Source: Flavobacterium resistens (GTDB taxonomy: Bacteria > Bacteroidota > Bacteroidia > Flavobacteriales > Flavobacteriaceae). Taken from it: a stretch of DNA of 64,000 bases. Location: positions 310,001 to 374,000 of the forward strand of contig NZ_FXTA01000001.1 of the NCBI RefSeq assembly GCF_900182645.1, written 5' to 3'. The position numbers were made by a program, and so were the translations under genes. This document shows positions 9,029 to 16,966 of this stretch, in pieces; positions within the stretch are counted from its first letter, which is position 1; each line of letters opens with the position of its first letter. Below the pieces are notes generated by a model that had not been told where the DNA came from, did no database searches, and worked only from the letters and a program-made list of their open reading frames with translations.

Positions 9029-11431
9029 TTAGAATTTAAAAGTCACATTTGCTGTTACACGTGTTGGGTTTTGAGCAGCAAGTCGGTATGACCAATATTT
9101 TTCATTTGTTAAATTGTCAACCTTCAAACCAATTCTATATTTTGGCTGATCGTAAAAAAGAGAAGCATCCAAAACGGTGTAAGCCGGAATCGTAAATTTG
9201 AAAGTTGTTGTATTAGTCTGATAATATTCACTTCCGTAAATTCCACCAAAACCAATTCCTAAACCTTGCGCACGTCCTGTGACAATCCTATAACTAGCCC
9301 ATAAATTTGCTGTTCTTGGCGATCCTGCGGTACTTGGTCGTAAACCTTGAACACTTGCATTACTCTTTTCATATTTACTGTCATTATAAGTATAACCAGC
9401 GACAATATTTAATCCCGAAATTGGATTGGCAATCAATTCTGCCTCAAAACCTTTGCTAACCTGAGTTCCATCCTGAATCGAATAGTTAATATGATCCGGA
9501 TCATCACGTGTTATGTTGGTCACAGCAATATCATAATAACTAAGTGTTGCCGATATTTTAGGAAGATCAAATTTAAAACCACCTTCCCATTGATTCGCTT
9601 GATTTGGTTTAAAAGTATTACCATTGAAATCAGAACCAGAAACATTGCTGAAACCATTCATATAATTACCAAAAGCCGCCACTTTATCTTTTACAAGTTG
9701 GTAAACCACTCCAAATTTTGGAGATACAGCTGTCTGATTATAATTTCCAGCAATAGAATCTTTACTAGGATAGTAAGTACCATGATTCTCATATTTGTCA
9801 ATACGAACGCCACCCATTACTAATAATTTCTCCGTCACATTTAAAACATCAGAAACATAAGCGCTGTAAGTATCTTCATCGTTAGATACAAAATTTGTAA
9901 AAGTAGCATTGGCAAACATTGGTTCCACTTTTTGGATATTAAAGTTATCATAAGCCGCACCAGGCTTCTTATAATCCATTGCCGGCATATTCACTATCGC
10001 ATCATTTCTCGTAGCGCGCAAACTGTAAAAATCCAAACCTGCTACTACTCTGTTTTTAAGCTTTCCAATATTAAATACTCCTATAAAATTTTGTTGAATA
10101 TCAGTTCCATAAAATGGTGATTCCTGATACGTTACCTGTTGTCTTAATGTTGTAGGCGATCTCATTTGCAAAGCCACTACATAACCATCAGACGATGATC
10201 TTGTTCTTGACAATATAGTTTGAGAAGTCCATTCATCAGACATTTTATATTTTAACTGTGTAAAAACATTGTATTGCTGACTCGTATAATTGATCGTATT
10301 ATTAGCAAAAGATAATTTATAAGGTATATCAAGTGCCTCAATGCTGCTTTGCGTATTAGCAACCACAAAAGGAGCAAGTCGGGTTGGCGAAGTTGCTTTG
10401 TACATACTAAATTCAATATCAATTAAAAGATCTAATCTGTCATTGATTTTATATGAAAAACTTGGCGCAATTGAGAAGTTTCTGTTAAAACCAGCGTCCT
10501 GAAAACTTCTTTCACTATGAAGCGCCGTATTGATTCTCAACAAAGCTGTTTTATCCTGATTAATTGGTGTATTTACATCAAAAGTCAATCGGTTTAAGTC
10601 CCAGCTGGCTGCCGAATAGGAAACTTCACCTTTGAAAGTGTCAAAAGGTTTTTTAGTAACACGATTAAACAAGCCTCCAAATGATGATAAAGTACTTCCG
10701 AAAAGTGTTGCTGAAGGTCCTTTAATTACTTCGATGCGCTCTAAATTTGAAGGATCAATTGTAGTATACGTAAAACTTCCAACACCGTTTCTAACTACTT
10801 GTGGAGTAGGAAAGCCACGAGACATTGAAGTGGTGCGTCCCTGATTTCTAACCTCTGCAATACCTGCTCCCGGAACGTTTTTAAAAGCGCTGTTGTAATC
10901 TGTTACTACTTGCTCTTTCATTAATTCCTTGCTTACTACGATGTAAACCTGAGAGTTTTCAATGTTTTTCAAAGGCATTTTGGCAACATCAAAACTTTCT
11001 TTTTTTGCAAATCGGTTTCCTCCTGTTCGGATCACAACATCATCTAAATTTTCGATTGATGAATTTACTTTTATATCAACTGAAATAGTTGGAATTTGTT
11101 CTGTAAGCTCAGCCGTTTCAAGTGAAGATTCATAGCCAGACATTGTAACTTCTAACGTATATTTTCCAAAAGGAACTTTTTTAAATTCATAATTACCTGC
11201 AGAATTTGTAACCGCAGTTTTATTGATTTCAACCAATTTTACCAAAACGCCCTGACCAGCATTTCCTTCATTTGTAATTACACTTCCTGAGATTTGTCCC
11301 GTTTGAGCTTGAGTAAATCCAAAACTAAAAAACAAAGCAATTAATAAAACTGTTGAGTTGCTTACTAAACCTGATATTTTTAAACTGGAAGATTTTATAA
11401 AAGAGGAAATTAAATGTAAAGATACTTTCAT
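9029..11431 (-). CDS. TonB-dependent siderophore-type receptor
   Basis: I choose the ATG at 11431 (MKVSLHLISS), which gives an 800-residue protein with a long signal region cleaved after TQAQ. A more upstream start would overlap the promoter. A carboxypeptidase-regulatory domain (about residues 44-125) precedes the plug (KNIENSQVYIVVSKELMKEQ, then GPSATLFGSTLSSFGGLFNRVTKKP). The barrel carries the FhuA/siderophore-receptor pattern (ERSFQDAGFNRNFSIAPS, KYENHGTY, YTYNDSKYE) and ends TANVTFKF. Such receptors import ferric siderophores or related chelates using TonB energy. The divergent PepSY membrane protein supports an iron role. The ligand cannot be told. Confidence 0.9.
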   Translation of the reverse strand: MKVSLHLISSFIKSSSLKISGLVSNSTVLLIALFFSFGFTQAQTGQISGSVITNEGNAGQGVLVKLVEINKTAVTNSAGNYEFKKVPFGKYTLEVTMSGYESSLETAELTEQIPTISVDIKVNSSIENLDDVVIRTGGNRFAKKESFDVAKMPLKNIENSQVYIVVSKELMKEQVVTDYNSAFKNVPGAGIAEVRNQGRTTSMSRGFPTPQVVRNGVGSFTYTTIDPSNLERIEVIKGPSATLFGSTLSSFGGLFNRVTKKPFDTFKGEVSYSAASWDLNRLTFDVNTPINQDKTALLRINTALHSERSFQDAGFNRNFSIAPSFSYKINDRLDLLIDIEFSMYKATSPTRLAPFVVANTQSSIEALDIPYKLSFANNTINYTSQQYNVFTQLKYKMSDEWTSQTILSRTRSSSDGYVVALQMRSPTTLRQQVTYQESPFYGTDIQQNFIGVFNIGKLKNRVVAGLDFYSLRATRNDAIVNMPAMDYKKPGAAYDNFNIQKVEPMFANATFTNFVSNDEDTYSAYVSDVLNVTEKLLVMGGVRIDKYENHGTYYPSKDSIAGNYNQTAVSPKFGVVYQLVKDKVAAFGNYMNGFSNVSGSDFNGNTFKPNQANQWEGGFKFDLPKISATLSYYDIAVTNITRDDPDHINYSIQDGTQVSKGFEAELIANPISGLNIVAGYTYNDSKYEKSNASVQGLRPSTAGSPRTANLWASYRIVTGRAQGLGIGFGGIYGSEYYQTNTTTFKFTIPAYTVLDASLFYDQPKYRIGLKVDNLTNEKYWSYRLAAQNPTRVTANVTFKF

Positions 11432-11465
11432 ACTATTCTTATTTATACTTATTCTAAATATGGCG

Positions 11466-11496
11466 CAAATGAACAATATTTATTTCAATCTATCAA
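11466..11496 (-). promoter_or_regulatory. Candidate promoter of the siderophore receptor gene
   Basis: On the minus strand, TTG (11494-11496) is followed by 20 bases and TTCATTTG (11466-11473), one mismatch from TAnnTTTG. The start codon at 11431 is 35 bases downstream. Confidence 0.45.
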
Positions 11497-11585
11497 CTGT
11501 AAAACGTTATTTTTTCAGAAAAAAATCATTAAAAATAAGCGTAGTAAAAACACTAAATTAAATCCATGAAAAGCGATAATTATTA

Positions 11586-11617
11586 TTTGGACTGTTTCTA
11601 AAATACAGTTATATTTG
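11586..11617 (+). promoter_or_regulatory. Promoter of the PepSY gene with an internal dyad
   Basis: TTTG (11586-11589), 20 bases, then TATATTTG (11610-11617) is a full match to the Bacteroidota -33/-7 consensus. Between the two elements is the dyad ACTGT (11591-11595), nine bases, ACAGT (11605-11609), well placed for a repressor such as an iron regulator. The identity of any regulator is a guess. Confidence 0.6.
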
Positions 11618-11656
11618 CGCGCACAGCCCACAATTCTCAATAAATATATTTCAATT

Positions 11657-12799
11657 ATGATTTCAGTTCCGAGTCTAAAACAGATTAAAAATATAGCTCG
11701 TCAAGTTCATTTATGGCTTGGACTTGCCACCGGAATTATTGTTTTCATAATAAGTATAACAGGCTGTATTTATGTTTTTGAAGAAGAAATAAGAGACTTT
11801 TCGAAAGACGAAAAATTGTATGTTCCAATTCAGGAAAAACCTTTTGTGGGATTAGAAAAAATCGTAACTAATTTTCAGAAAGAAGTTCCGAAACAAAAGA
11901 TTACTTCAATCAAAATAAATCAGCAAACTCCAAATGCAGCTGTAGAACTTTCGACAAAAAAGAAAGCTTTTTATTTTAATCCATATGATGCCAGTTTAAT
12001 TAGCAGTGATAAACAAGATTGGCTTACCGTTGTTAGAAAGCTTCATACAGAATTACTTTTAGGCGAAACGGGAGGTTTTATACAAAGATGGTCTGTGGTT
12101 ATTTTTACATTAATGCTTTTAACAGGATTGATTTTATGGTTTCCACAGCAAATCAGATCTTTAAAACAATCTCTAACCGTCAAATGGAAAGGCACTTTTA
12201 AAAGAGTGAATTATGATTTGCATAATGTTTTAGGCTTTTACGCTTCATTTTTCCTTATTGTAATTGCATTTACGGGTTTATTTTTCGCTTTTAAAGAAGT
12301 TAAAAATGCAGCTGCTTTTGTAACAGGAACGGAACTTACTGAAGGAATAAAAGTAAAATCGGAAAACACAATTACGAAAGAATCTTTAGCCGTACGTTAT
12401 GACCGAATTTACAAAAGAATAAATCAGAAATATCCAGGTGCAAATACCGCAACGTTTTCAATAAAAAAAGACAAAGATGTAAGATTAAGAATGACTTATC
12501 CATACAAATGGTCACGAAATCAAAATACGTTTTTCTTTGATGCCAAAACCGGGCAAATGCTTCGTTACAAATTGTACAAAGATTTTAATGCTGCTGATAT
12601 TATAGAAGCATCAAATTATGAAGTTCACACGGGACGATTCTTTGGATTATTTGGCAAAATCATTGCTTTTTTTGCTAGTTTAATTGCTGCAAGTTTACCA
12701 ATTACAGGATTTATTATTTGGCTTAAAAAGAAGAAAAAAGCAAAGAAAAAACCTTCTAAAAAATTATCTCACAAAAAACTGGATAAGGCATTTAGTTAA
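11657..12799 (+). CDS. PepSY-associated transmembrane protein, probable siderophore-iron reductase type
   Basis: I use the ATG at 11657 (380 aa) because the longer frame needs a TTG lying inside the promoter. There are about four membrane helices: residues 18-40 (HLWLGLATGIIVFIISITGCIYVF), about 150-172 with W-S-V-V-I-F, about 195-220 (DLHNVLGFYASFFLIVIAFTGLFFAF) and about 330-360. PepSY-like periplasmic segments lie between. Histidines near helix ends (RQVHLWLG, LHNVLG, RKLHTELLLG, YEVHTGRFFG) fit haem ligation in this family, members of which are linked to reducing or handling imported ferric chelates. It is divergent from the siderophore receptor. The C-terminus is a lysine-rich tail. Confidence 0.85.
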   Translation: MISVPSLKQIKNIARQVHLWLGLATGIIVFIISITGCIYVFEEEIRDFSKDEKLYVPIQEKPFVGLEKIVTNFQKEVPKQKITSIKINQQTPNAAVELSTKKKAFYFNPYDASLISSDKQDWLTVVRKLHTELLLGETGGFIQRWSVVIFTLMLLTGLILWFPQQIRSLKQSLTVKWKGTFKRVNYDLHNVLGFYASFFLIVIAFTGLFFAFKEVKNAAAFVTGTELTEGIKVKSENTITKESLAVRYDRIYKRINQKYPGANTATFSIKKDKDVRLRMTYPYKWSRNQNTFFFDAKTGQMLRYKLYKDFNAADIIEASNYEVHTGRFFGLFGKIIAFFASLIAASLPITGFIIWLKKKKKAKKKPSKKLSHKKLDKAFS

Positions 12800-12825
12800 A
12801 ATCACCTTGTTCTTTTTTAGTGTTT

Positions 12826-13593
12826 TTAAGCTTTAATTCCATAAAGAAAAATTCTTTTAAAGGCATAAATAGCGGGAAGTTTAGGGAAATTCTCTGCAAT
12901 TCTCTTTTTATATTCGGTGACAAAAAGCTTCTTTTGATCTTCTTGCAGCAATTCCATATACGGAATCAACGCTGAACCAGAAATAAAGTCAAAAAGTGCA
13001 TCGTGATCTTGAGCAATTATTGGGTATACTTTTGTCATAATCTGAATATCCTCAAGTTCGCCATCAAATAATATTTGAGCATATTCATCCATGCTTAAAA
13101 CAGGAGAATCTCTTTTCCAGTCTTTAAGATAGCTTTTAAACGGTTCTTCACTTACAAGCTGATGCAGAATTTGATTCAGCCTATTTTCATTTTGAACCGG
13201 CATTTGTACAGCAAACTGTCCACCTGAATTAAGTAAATTAATCAGTTTTGAAAACAATTCTTCATGATTGTCAGACCATTGCAAAGCTGCATTACTAAAA
13301 ATCAAATCCCATTTTTTATCTGAATTCGCAATTCCTTCGTTCGTAGATTGTTCAAAATGAAGATTATCTGTCACATATTCCTTTGATTTTGCCAGCATTT
13401 CTACTGAAGAATCGACGCCAAGAAAATCAATCTGTTTGAATTTTTCGGCTAAAAAAATAGACTGCTCCCCTGTTCCACAACCTAAATCAATTGCTTTTCC
13501 AGAATCTATCGGCTTTATAAGTTCCATTAGATCAACAAATGGCTTAAACCGAATATCTTTGAATTTATTATATATTTCAGGATTCCAAGGCAT
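12826..13593 (-). CDS. SAM-dependent methyltransferase, trans-aconitate methyltransferase-like
   Basis: The start MPWNPEIYNKFKDIRFKPF is the W-x-P-x-x-Y-x-x-F pattern of the Tam family. Motif I, AIDLGCGTGEQS, lies near residue 36, with the acidic ribose-binding residue in FLGVDSS near 58. DLIFSNAALQWSDN near 110 is the family's substrate-side loop. Tam esterifies trans-aconitate, a by-product of the citrate cycle, but related proteins methylate other small acids, so the exact substrate is uncertain. The length of 255 aa is normal. It begins 15 bases after the AraC regulator stop and is probably in the same transcript. Confidence 0.75.
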   Translation of the reverse strand: MPWNPEIYNKFKDIRFKPFVDLMELIKPIDSGKAIDLGCGTGEQSIFLAEKFKQIDFLGVDSSVEMLAKSKEYVTDNLHFEQSTNEGIANSDKKWDLIFSNAALQWSDNHEELFSKLINLLNSGGQFAVQMPVQNENRLNQILHQLVSEEPFKSYLKDWKRDSPVLSMDEYAQILFDGELEDIQIMTKVYPIIAQDHDALFDFISGSALIPYMELLQEDQKKLFVTEYKKRIAENFPKLPAIYAFKRIFLYGIKA

Positions 13594-13608
13594 CTTTATT
13601 TCTGTTTA

Positions 13609-14430
13609 CTAATTGTTAGTATTTACTTTATTCAATAAATCTGTTGGCGCATAACCAAATCTCTTTTTAAATGCAGCCGAAAAATGTGAAAGATTTTCAA
13701 AACCAGTTTCGTAACAAACGTCAATTGGTTTCTTTCTTTTTTCAGCAAATTGATAATGTGCCAATTCTAATCTTTTCTTTGTAAGCCAACGTTGTGGAGT
13801 AGTATCAAATGTTTTACTAAAATCTCGTTTAAATGTAGTTAGACTTCTACCCGTCAAATAACTGAATTTTTCCAAAGGAAGATTGAACATAAAATTCTTC
13901 TCCATATATCCTGCCAAATCAATTTTACCTGGCTCTTCAAAATTTGCCAGCACATTGTCAATATCTTTATCAATTGTTCTGAGAATTGTAATGGCTTCTG
14001 TAATTTTCAGAGAAGCAATATCCTCAGGAAGTTCTTCCATATCAAAATACGGAATTAATGAAGCCAGACAACTTTCCAGCAAAGGATGATTATTGAAACT
14101 GTATATTTTTTGTGATTCTAATGGTTTTGGTTTTAAATCCAATTTAGCATAAAATTCACGCAATTTTTGTACCGATAAATGCATTACAACCGTTTTATGT
14201 GGCTGCCCATCTTTAGGATAATTGATAATCGTTGCCAGTTGATTTCTTGGTATCAAAAAAATATCTCCTTTTTTAAAAACATAAGTAGCATCGGCCTGTA
14301 CTATTTTCGTTTCACCCGAAATAAACCATATCAACATATGATGCTCAAACATAATATCTGATTTGAAAAATGCATCTTCATATCGGGAAAGTTTTATGTC
14401 TTCGGTGATGTATTTTGCTTCGTAATTCAT
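13609..14430 (-). CDS. AraC-family transcriptional regulator
   Basis: An N-terminal cupin-like sensing domain (residues about 1-150, including the VFKKGDIFLIPRNQLATI strand pair) is followed by a C-terminal pair of helix-turn-helix motifs. The latter shows LTGRSLTTFKRDFSKTFDTTPQRWLTKKRLELAHYQ and VCYETGFENLSHFSAAFKKRFGYAPTDLL, the standard AraC signature. Two direct repeats of the AraC-target type lie in front of the dehydrogenase gene upstream (15581-15618) and are a plausible target. The methyltransferase follows after 15 bases. The effector is unknown. Confidence 0.88.
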   Translation of the reverse strand: MNYEAKYITEDIKLSRYEDAFFKSDIMFEHHMLIWFISGETKIVQADATYVFKKGDIFLIPRNQLATIINYPKDGQPHKTVVMHLSVQKLREFYAKLDLKPKPLESQKIYSFNNHPLLESCLASLIPYFDMEELPEDIASLKITEAITILRTIDKDIDNVLANFEEPGKIDLAGYMEKNFMFNLPLEKFSYLTGRSLTTFKRDFSKTFDTTPQRWLTKKRLELAHYQFAEKRKKPIDVCYETGFENLSHFSAAFKKRFGYAPTDLLNKVNTNN

Positions 14431-14451
14431 TGTATTTCTTTCTGATAAAAA

Positions 14452-14515
14452 AACACTGCTTTTATCTTTTAATCTTTATTCTTCTAAAGATATTAAAAAA
14501 TAAAAAAGCAGTGTT
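14452..14515 (-). terminator. Possible terminator between the dehydrogenase and AraC genes
   Basis: Twelve-base perfect arms (14452-14463 and 14504-14515, AACACTGCTTTT and its complement) enclose a 40-base interior that can itself pair imperfectly (TTTTAATCTTT with AAAGATATTAAAA). On the minus strand the structure ends in a T run, 8 bases after the dehydrogenase stop. The long interior lowers my confidence. Confidence 0.5.
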
Positions 14516-14523
14516 GATTTTGT

Positions 14524-15519
14524 TTACTTAATATTGAATTTAATGCCTGTGATTTCTTCGCTAAAATTCCATAATCGGCTGGCATTCGCCTGATCTAATG
14601 AATACAATTTAATACCTTTTTCAATAGTATCTCCACTAGCAATGGACGCAATTTCTGAATCTTCACAATAAACGCCTCCAATATCATTCAATTTTGGACT
14701 CACAGCGCACCAAACTGTTGTTGCAGCGCCTTGAGGTATTGTTTTAAGAGACGCTGCAATTTCTGGCTTTATATTGCCTTCTGCATCACAAAGCCCCATT
14801 TTGATGAATAATTCCAGTGGTGCTTCTCGGGCTAATTCGGTTCCTCCAATAGAACCTGGATGCAATGAATAGGCTCTCACTTTATGTTCTTTTGCTCTTT
14901 GATCTAATTCTAAGGCAAATAAATTACTCGCTGTTTTTGACTGACCATAGGCTTGTAATGTTTCATAGTCACGGTTAAAAAAATTGGGATCATCAAAATT
15001 AAAATCCCCAAACTGATGTCCTTGAGAAGATACATTTACTACTCTAGCACCATTAGCCTTTTTTAAAGCCGGCCATAATCTTGCAGTAAGCTGAAATTGA
15101 GCCAAATAATTAGTAGCCAATTGAGATTCGATACCATTGCTTGTTCTGCGGAGCGGTACCCACATTATACCTGCATTGTTAATCAGCAAATGAAGCGGTC
15201 TGTCTGAATCCAAAAATTTTTCGGCAAATGCGTCAATAGATTTTGGTTCAGTTAAATCCATTGCTTCCACTTCTGTGTTTGCAATCCCTGCCAAATTTCT
15301 GTTAGCTTTTTCAACATCTCTCGCCGCAACGATAACCGTTGCACCTGCACCTGCCAGCACTTTTACTGTTTCTAATCCAATTCCTGTGTTTCCACCTGTT
15401 ACGATTGCGATTTTTCCCGTAAGGTCAATGCCTTTTATTACATCATTTGCTGTTGATGCAGCATTAAATCCAGAATTAACTGATTTTTGCATTAATCCCT
15501 GATAATTGTTTTGTTCCAT
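14524..15519 (-). CDS. Short-chain dehydrogenase/reductase, retinol dehydrogenase-like
   Basis: This is a Rossmann-fold SDR. IAIVTGGNTGIGLET near residue 40 is the T-G-x3-G-x-G cofactor motif, LINNAGIM is the N-N-A-G motif, VVNVSS carries the catalytic Ser, and AYGQSKTAS carries the Y-x3-K pair. The arginine after beta-strand 2 (VAARDVEKA) suggests NADP preference. The overall form (a long insert after VVNVSSQGHQFGDFNFDD and LHPGSIGGTEL) resembles the WWOX/retinol-dehydrogenase branch. About 30 residues precede the domain. The substrate is unknown. It has its own promoter with AraC-type repeats upstream. The length of 331 aa is slightly above the classical SDR length. Confidence 0.88.
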   Translation of the reverse strand: MEQNNYQGLMQKSVNSGFNAASTANDVIKGIDLTGKIAIVTGGNTGIGLETVKVLAGAGATVIVAARDVEKANRNLAGIANTEVEAMDLTEPKSIDAFAEKFLDSDRPLHLLINNAGIMWVPLRRTSNGIESQLATNYLAQFQLTARLWPALKKANGARVVNVSSQGHQFGDFNFDDPNFFNRDYETLQAYGQSKTASNLFALELDQRAKEHKVRAYSLHPGSIGGTELAREAPLELFIKMGLCDAEGNIKPEIAASLKTIPQGAATTVWCAVSPKLNDIGGVYCEDSEIASIASGDTIEKGIKLYSLDQANASRLWNFSEEITGIKFNIK

Positions 15520-15551
15520 TGTTAGAAAATTTTTAATTATTCTTAATGGAA

Positions 15552-15618
15552 CAAAGGTATTGGTGATTCACTGTCTCAATTTTGTTCAAACGTCCGAATG
15601 CACTTTGTTTAAACGTCC
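15552..15618 (-). promoter_or_regulatory. Activator-type promoter: -7 element plus two AraC-like direct repeats
   Basis: On the minus strand a perfect TACCTTTG -7 element occupies 15552-15559, with no TTTG at the -33 position. Instead, a 15-base repeat (plus-strand TTTGTTCAAACGTCC at 15581-15595 and TTTGTTTAAACGTCC at 15604-15618) is present twice, 23 bp apart start to start, with one mismatch. Its near edge is 21 bp from the -7 element. This is a typical layout for an AraC-family activator. Confidence 0.6.
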
Positions 15619-15652
15619 AAAATTAATCCGTAGAAAATTAAAATTGGAATGG

Positions 15653-16834
15653 CTATTTAGCATCATACGGAATGTATTGATCCCATTCCCATGGTGTGTA
15701 AGTATCTGCAATACCTGTTTCGAGTAAATATTTAATTATGCCACTTGTACTGTAGCTGTTAGACATTATCAGCATTCCAATACCTTTTTCAGGATATACA
15801 ATACTATAATTTTGAAAACCAGAGCCCTGTCCTTCTTTGAAAGCCCCAACGCCATAGGGTGATTTAAGAATTCCCCAACCTAATCCGTATGAAAGTTCAA
15901 TTCCGTCATTCCAGTTTTCATCTTCCAAAGCTCCGGGACCAAATTGGTTTTTAGAGTGAATACGAATCTGTGGACTGAACATCTCTTTATACGATTTTGC
16001 TTTCAGAATCTTTTTGTTCAAAACTGCTGTAATAAACTTGCTATAATCTTCAAAAGTGGTTTCCAGCGTTCCTGCTCCTCTGGGTGCATTGTCTTTATCT
16101 TTTTCCTGTTTTTTACCTTCTGTATCATATCCGTACGCAAAATCTTTTTCAAATTGCGGTTGCCATTTATAACTGGAAGAAGCCATACCAAGAGGTTTGA
16201 ATATTTTTTCCTGAGCTAATTCTTCTAAAGGTTTTCCAGTAATTTTTTCAATTACAACCTGAAGATACGTCAAACCTTCTCCTGAATAACTGTATCGAGT
16301 TCCAGGTTCAAATTTTACTCGCAGCTTTTCATCAGATTCAAACCAGCGCCAATTTGGAAATCCGGCTGTATGATCGAGACACATTCTGGCTGTTATTTTT
16401 GTATACTGAGGGTTGTCTTTCAAATCTTTATAGTCTTCATGCCAAACCTTATGTTCGTACTCATAAATTGGTTTTGGAAGATAACTTTGAAGCGGTTTAT
16501 CCAAATCTAAAACTCCTTCTTCGACTAGTTTTAGAACCAACACGGCAAAAACAGCTTTACTCAGTGATGCTCCATACAAATTGGTCTGTAATTCTAACTG
16601 CTTTTTACTTTCGATATCGCTATAACCAAAAGTTTTAATGTAAACAGGCTTTTTTGAATTAAAAACGGCAACGCCCAAACCTTTGACGTCGCCGTTTTTC
16701 ATCAATTTTTCTATTTTTTTGGTCAGACTATCGGAAGAAATAGTACTCCCATCTAGCTTCTTAATTAAAACAGAATTTTGTGCCGAACTTCCAAAAATAC
16801 CGGCGAAAAAAATAAATAATAACAGTTTTTTCAT
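15653..16834 (-). CDS. Exported serine hydrolase, class C beta-lactamase-like
   Basis: I use the ATG at 16834 (MKKLLLFIFFAGIFGSSAQ), which supplies a signal peptide; the protein is 393 residues. YGASLSKAVFAVLVLKL contains the S-x-x-K catalytic Ser and Lys. RYSYSGEGLTYLQVVIEKITG holds the Y-x-x(S/N) tyrosine motif. In the third position, GQGSGFQNYSIVYPE resembles the H/K-x-G loop region. The beta-lactamase/transpeptidase-like family includes esterases, D-aminopeptidases and peptidoglycan hydrolases, so antibiotic resistance should not be assumed. It lies 132 bases downstream of the GH51 gene and could be the last gene of the PUL or independent. Confidence 0.85.
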   Translation of the reverse strand: MKKLLLFIFFAGIFGSSAQNSVLIKKLDGSTISSDSLTKKIEKLMKNGDVKGLGVAVFNSKKPVYIKTFGYSDIESKKQLELQTNLYGASLSKAVFAVLVLKLVEEGVLDLDKPLQSYLPKPIYEYEHKVWHEDYKDLKDNPQYTKITARMCLDHTAGFPNWRWFESDEKLRVKFEPGTRYSYSGEGLTYLQVVIEKITGKPLEELAQEKIFKPLGMASSSYKWQPQFEKDFAYGYDTEGKKQEKDKDNAPRGAGTLETTFEDYSKFITAVLNKKILKAKSYKEMFSPQIRIHSKNQFGPGALEDENWNDGIELSYGLGWGILKSPYGVGAFKEGQGSGFQNYSIVYPEKGIGMLIMSNSYSTSGIIKYLLETGIADTYTPWEWDQYIPYDAK

Positions 16835-16966
16835 TGTCAAGTTTATTAAATTATTTATCATTTTTAGGATTATTTTCTTTTAAACTTTAAAGAGTTTAAC
16901 TAGCAAATTAACCTATAACAATCTAATTATAAACTTAATAGAAAAACCAATACAATCAAAATTACT

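Noticed and set aside
11615..11656. TTG start for the PepSY protein
   Set aside because: The codon lies within the -7 promoter element; the ATG at 11657 has a normal upstream region.
15653..16834. Beta-lactamase resistance gene
   Set aside because: Only the general serine beta-lactamase-like fold and S-x-x-K are present. The third motif is atypical and such family members are mostly peptidases or esterases.
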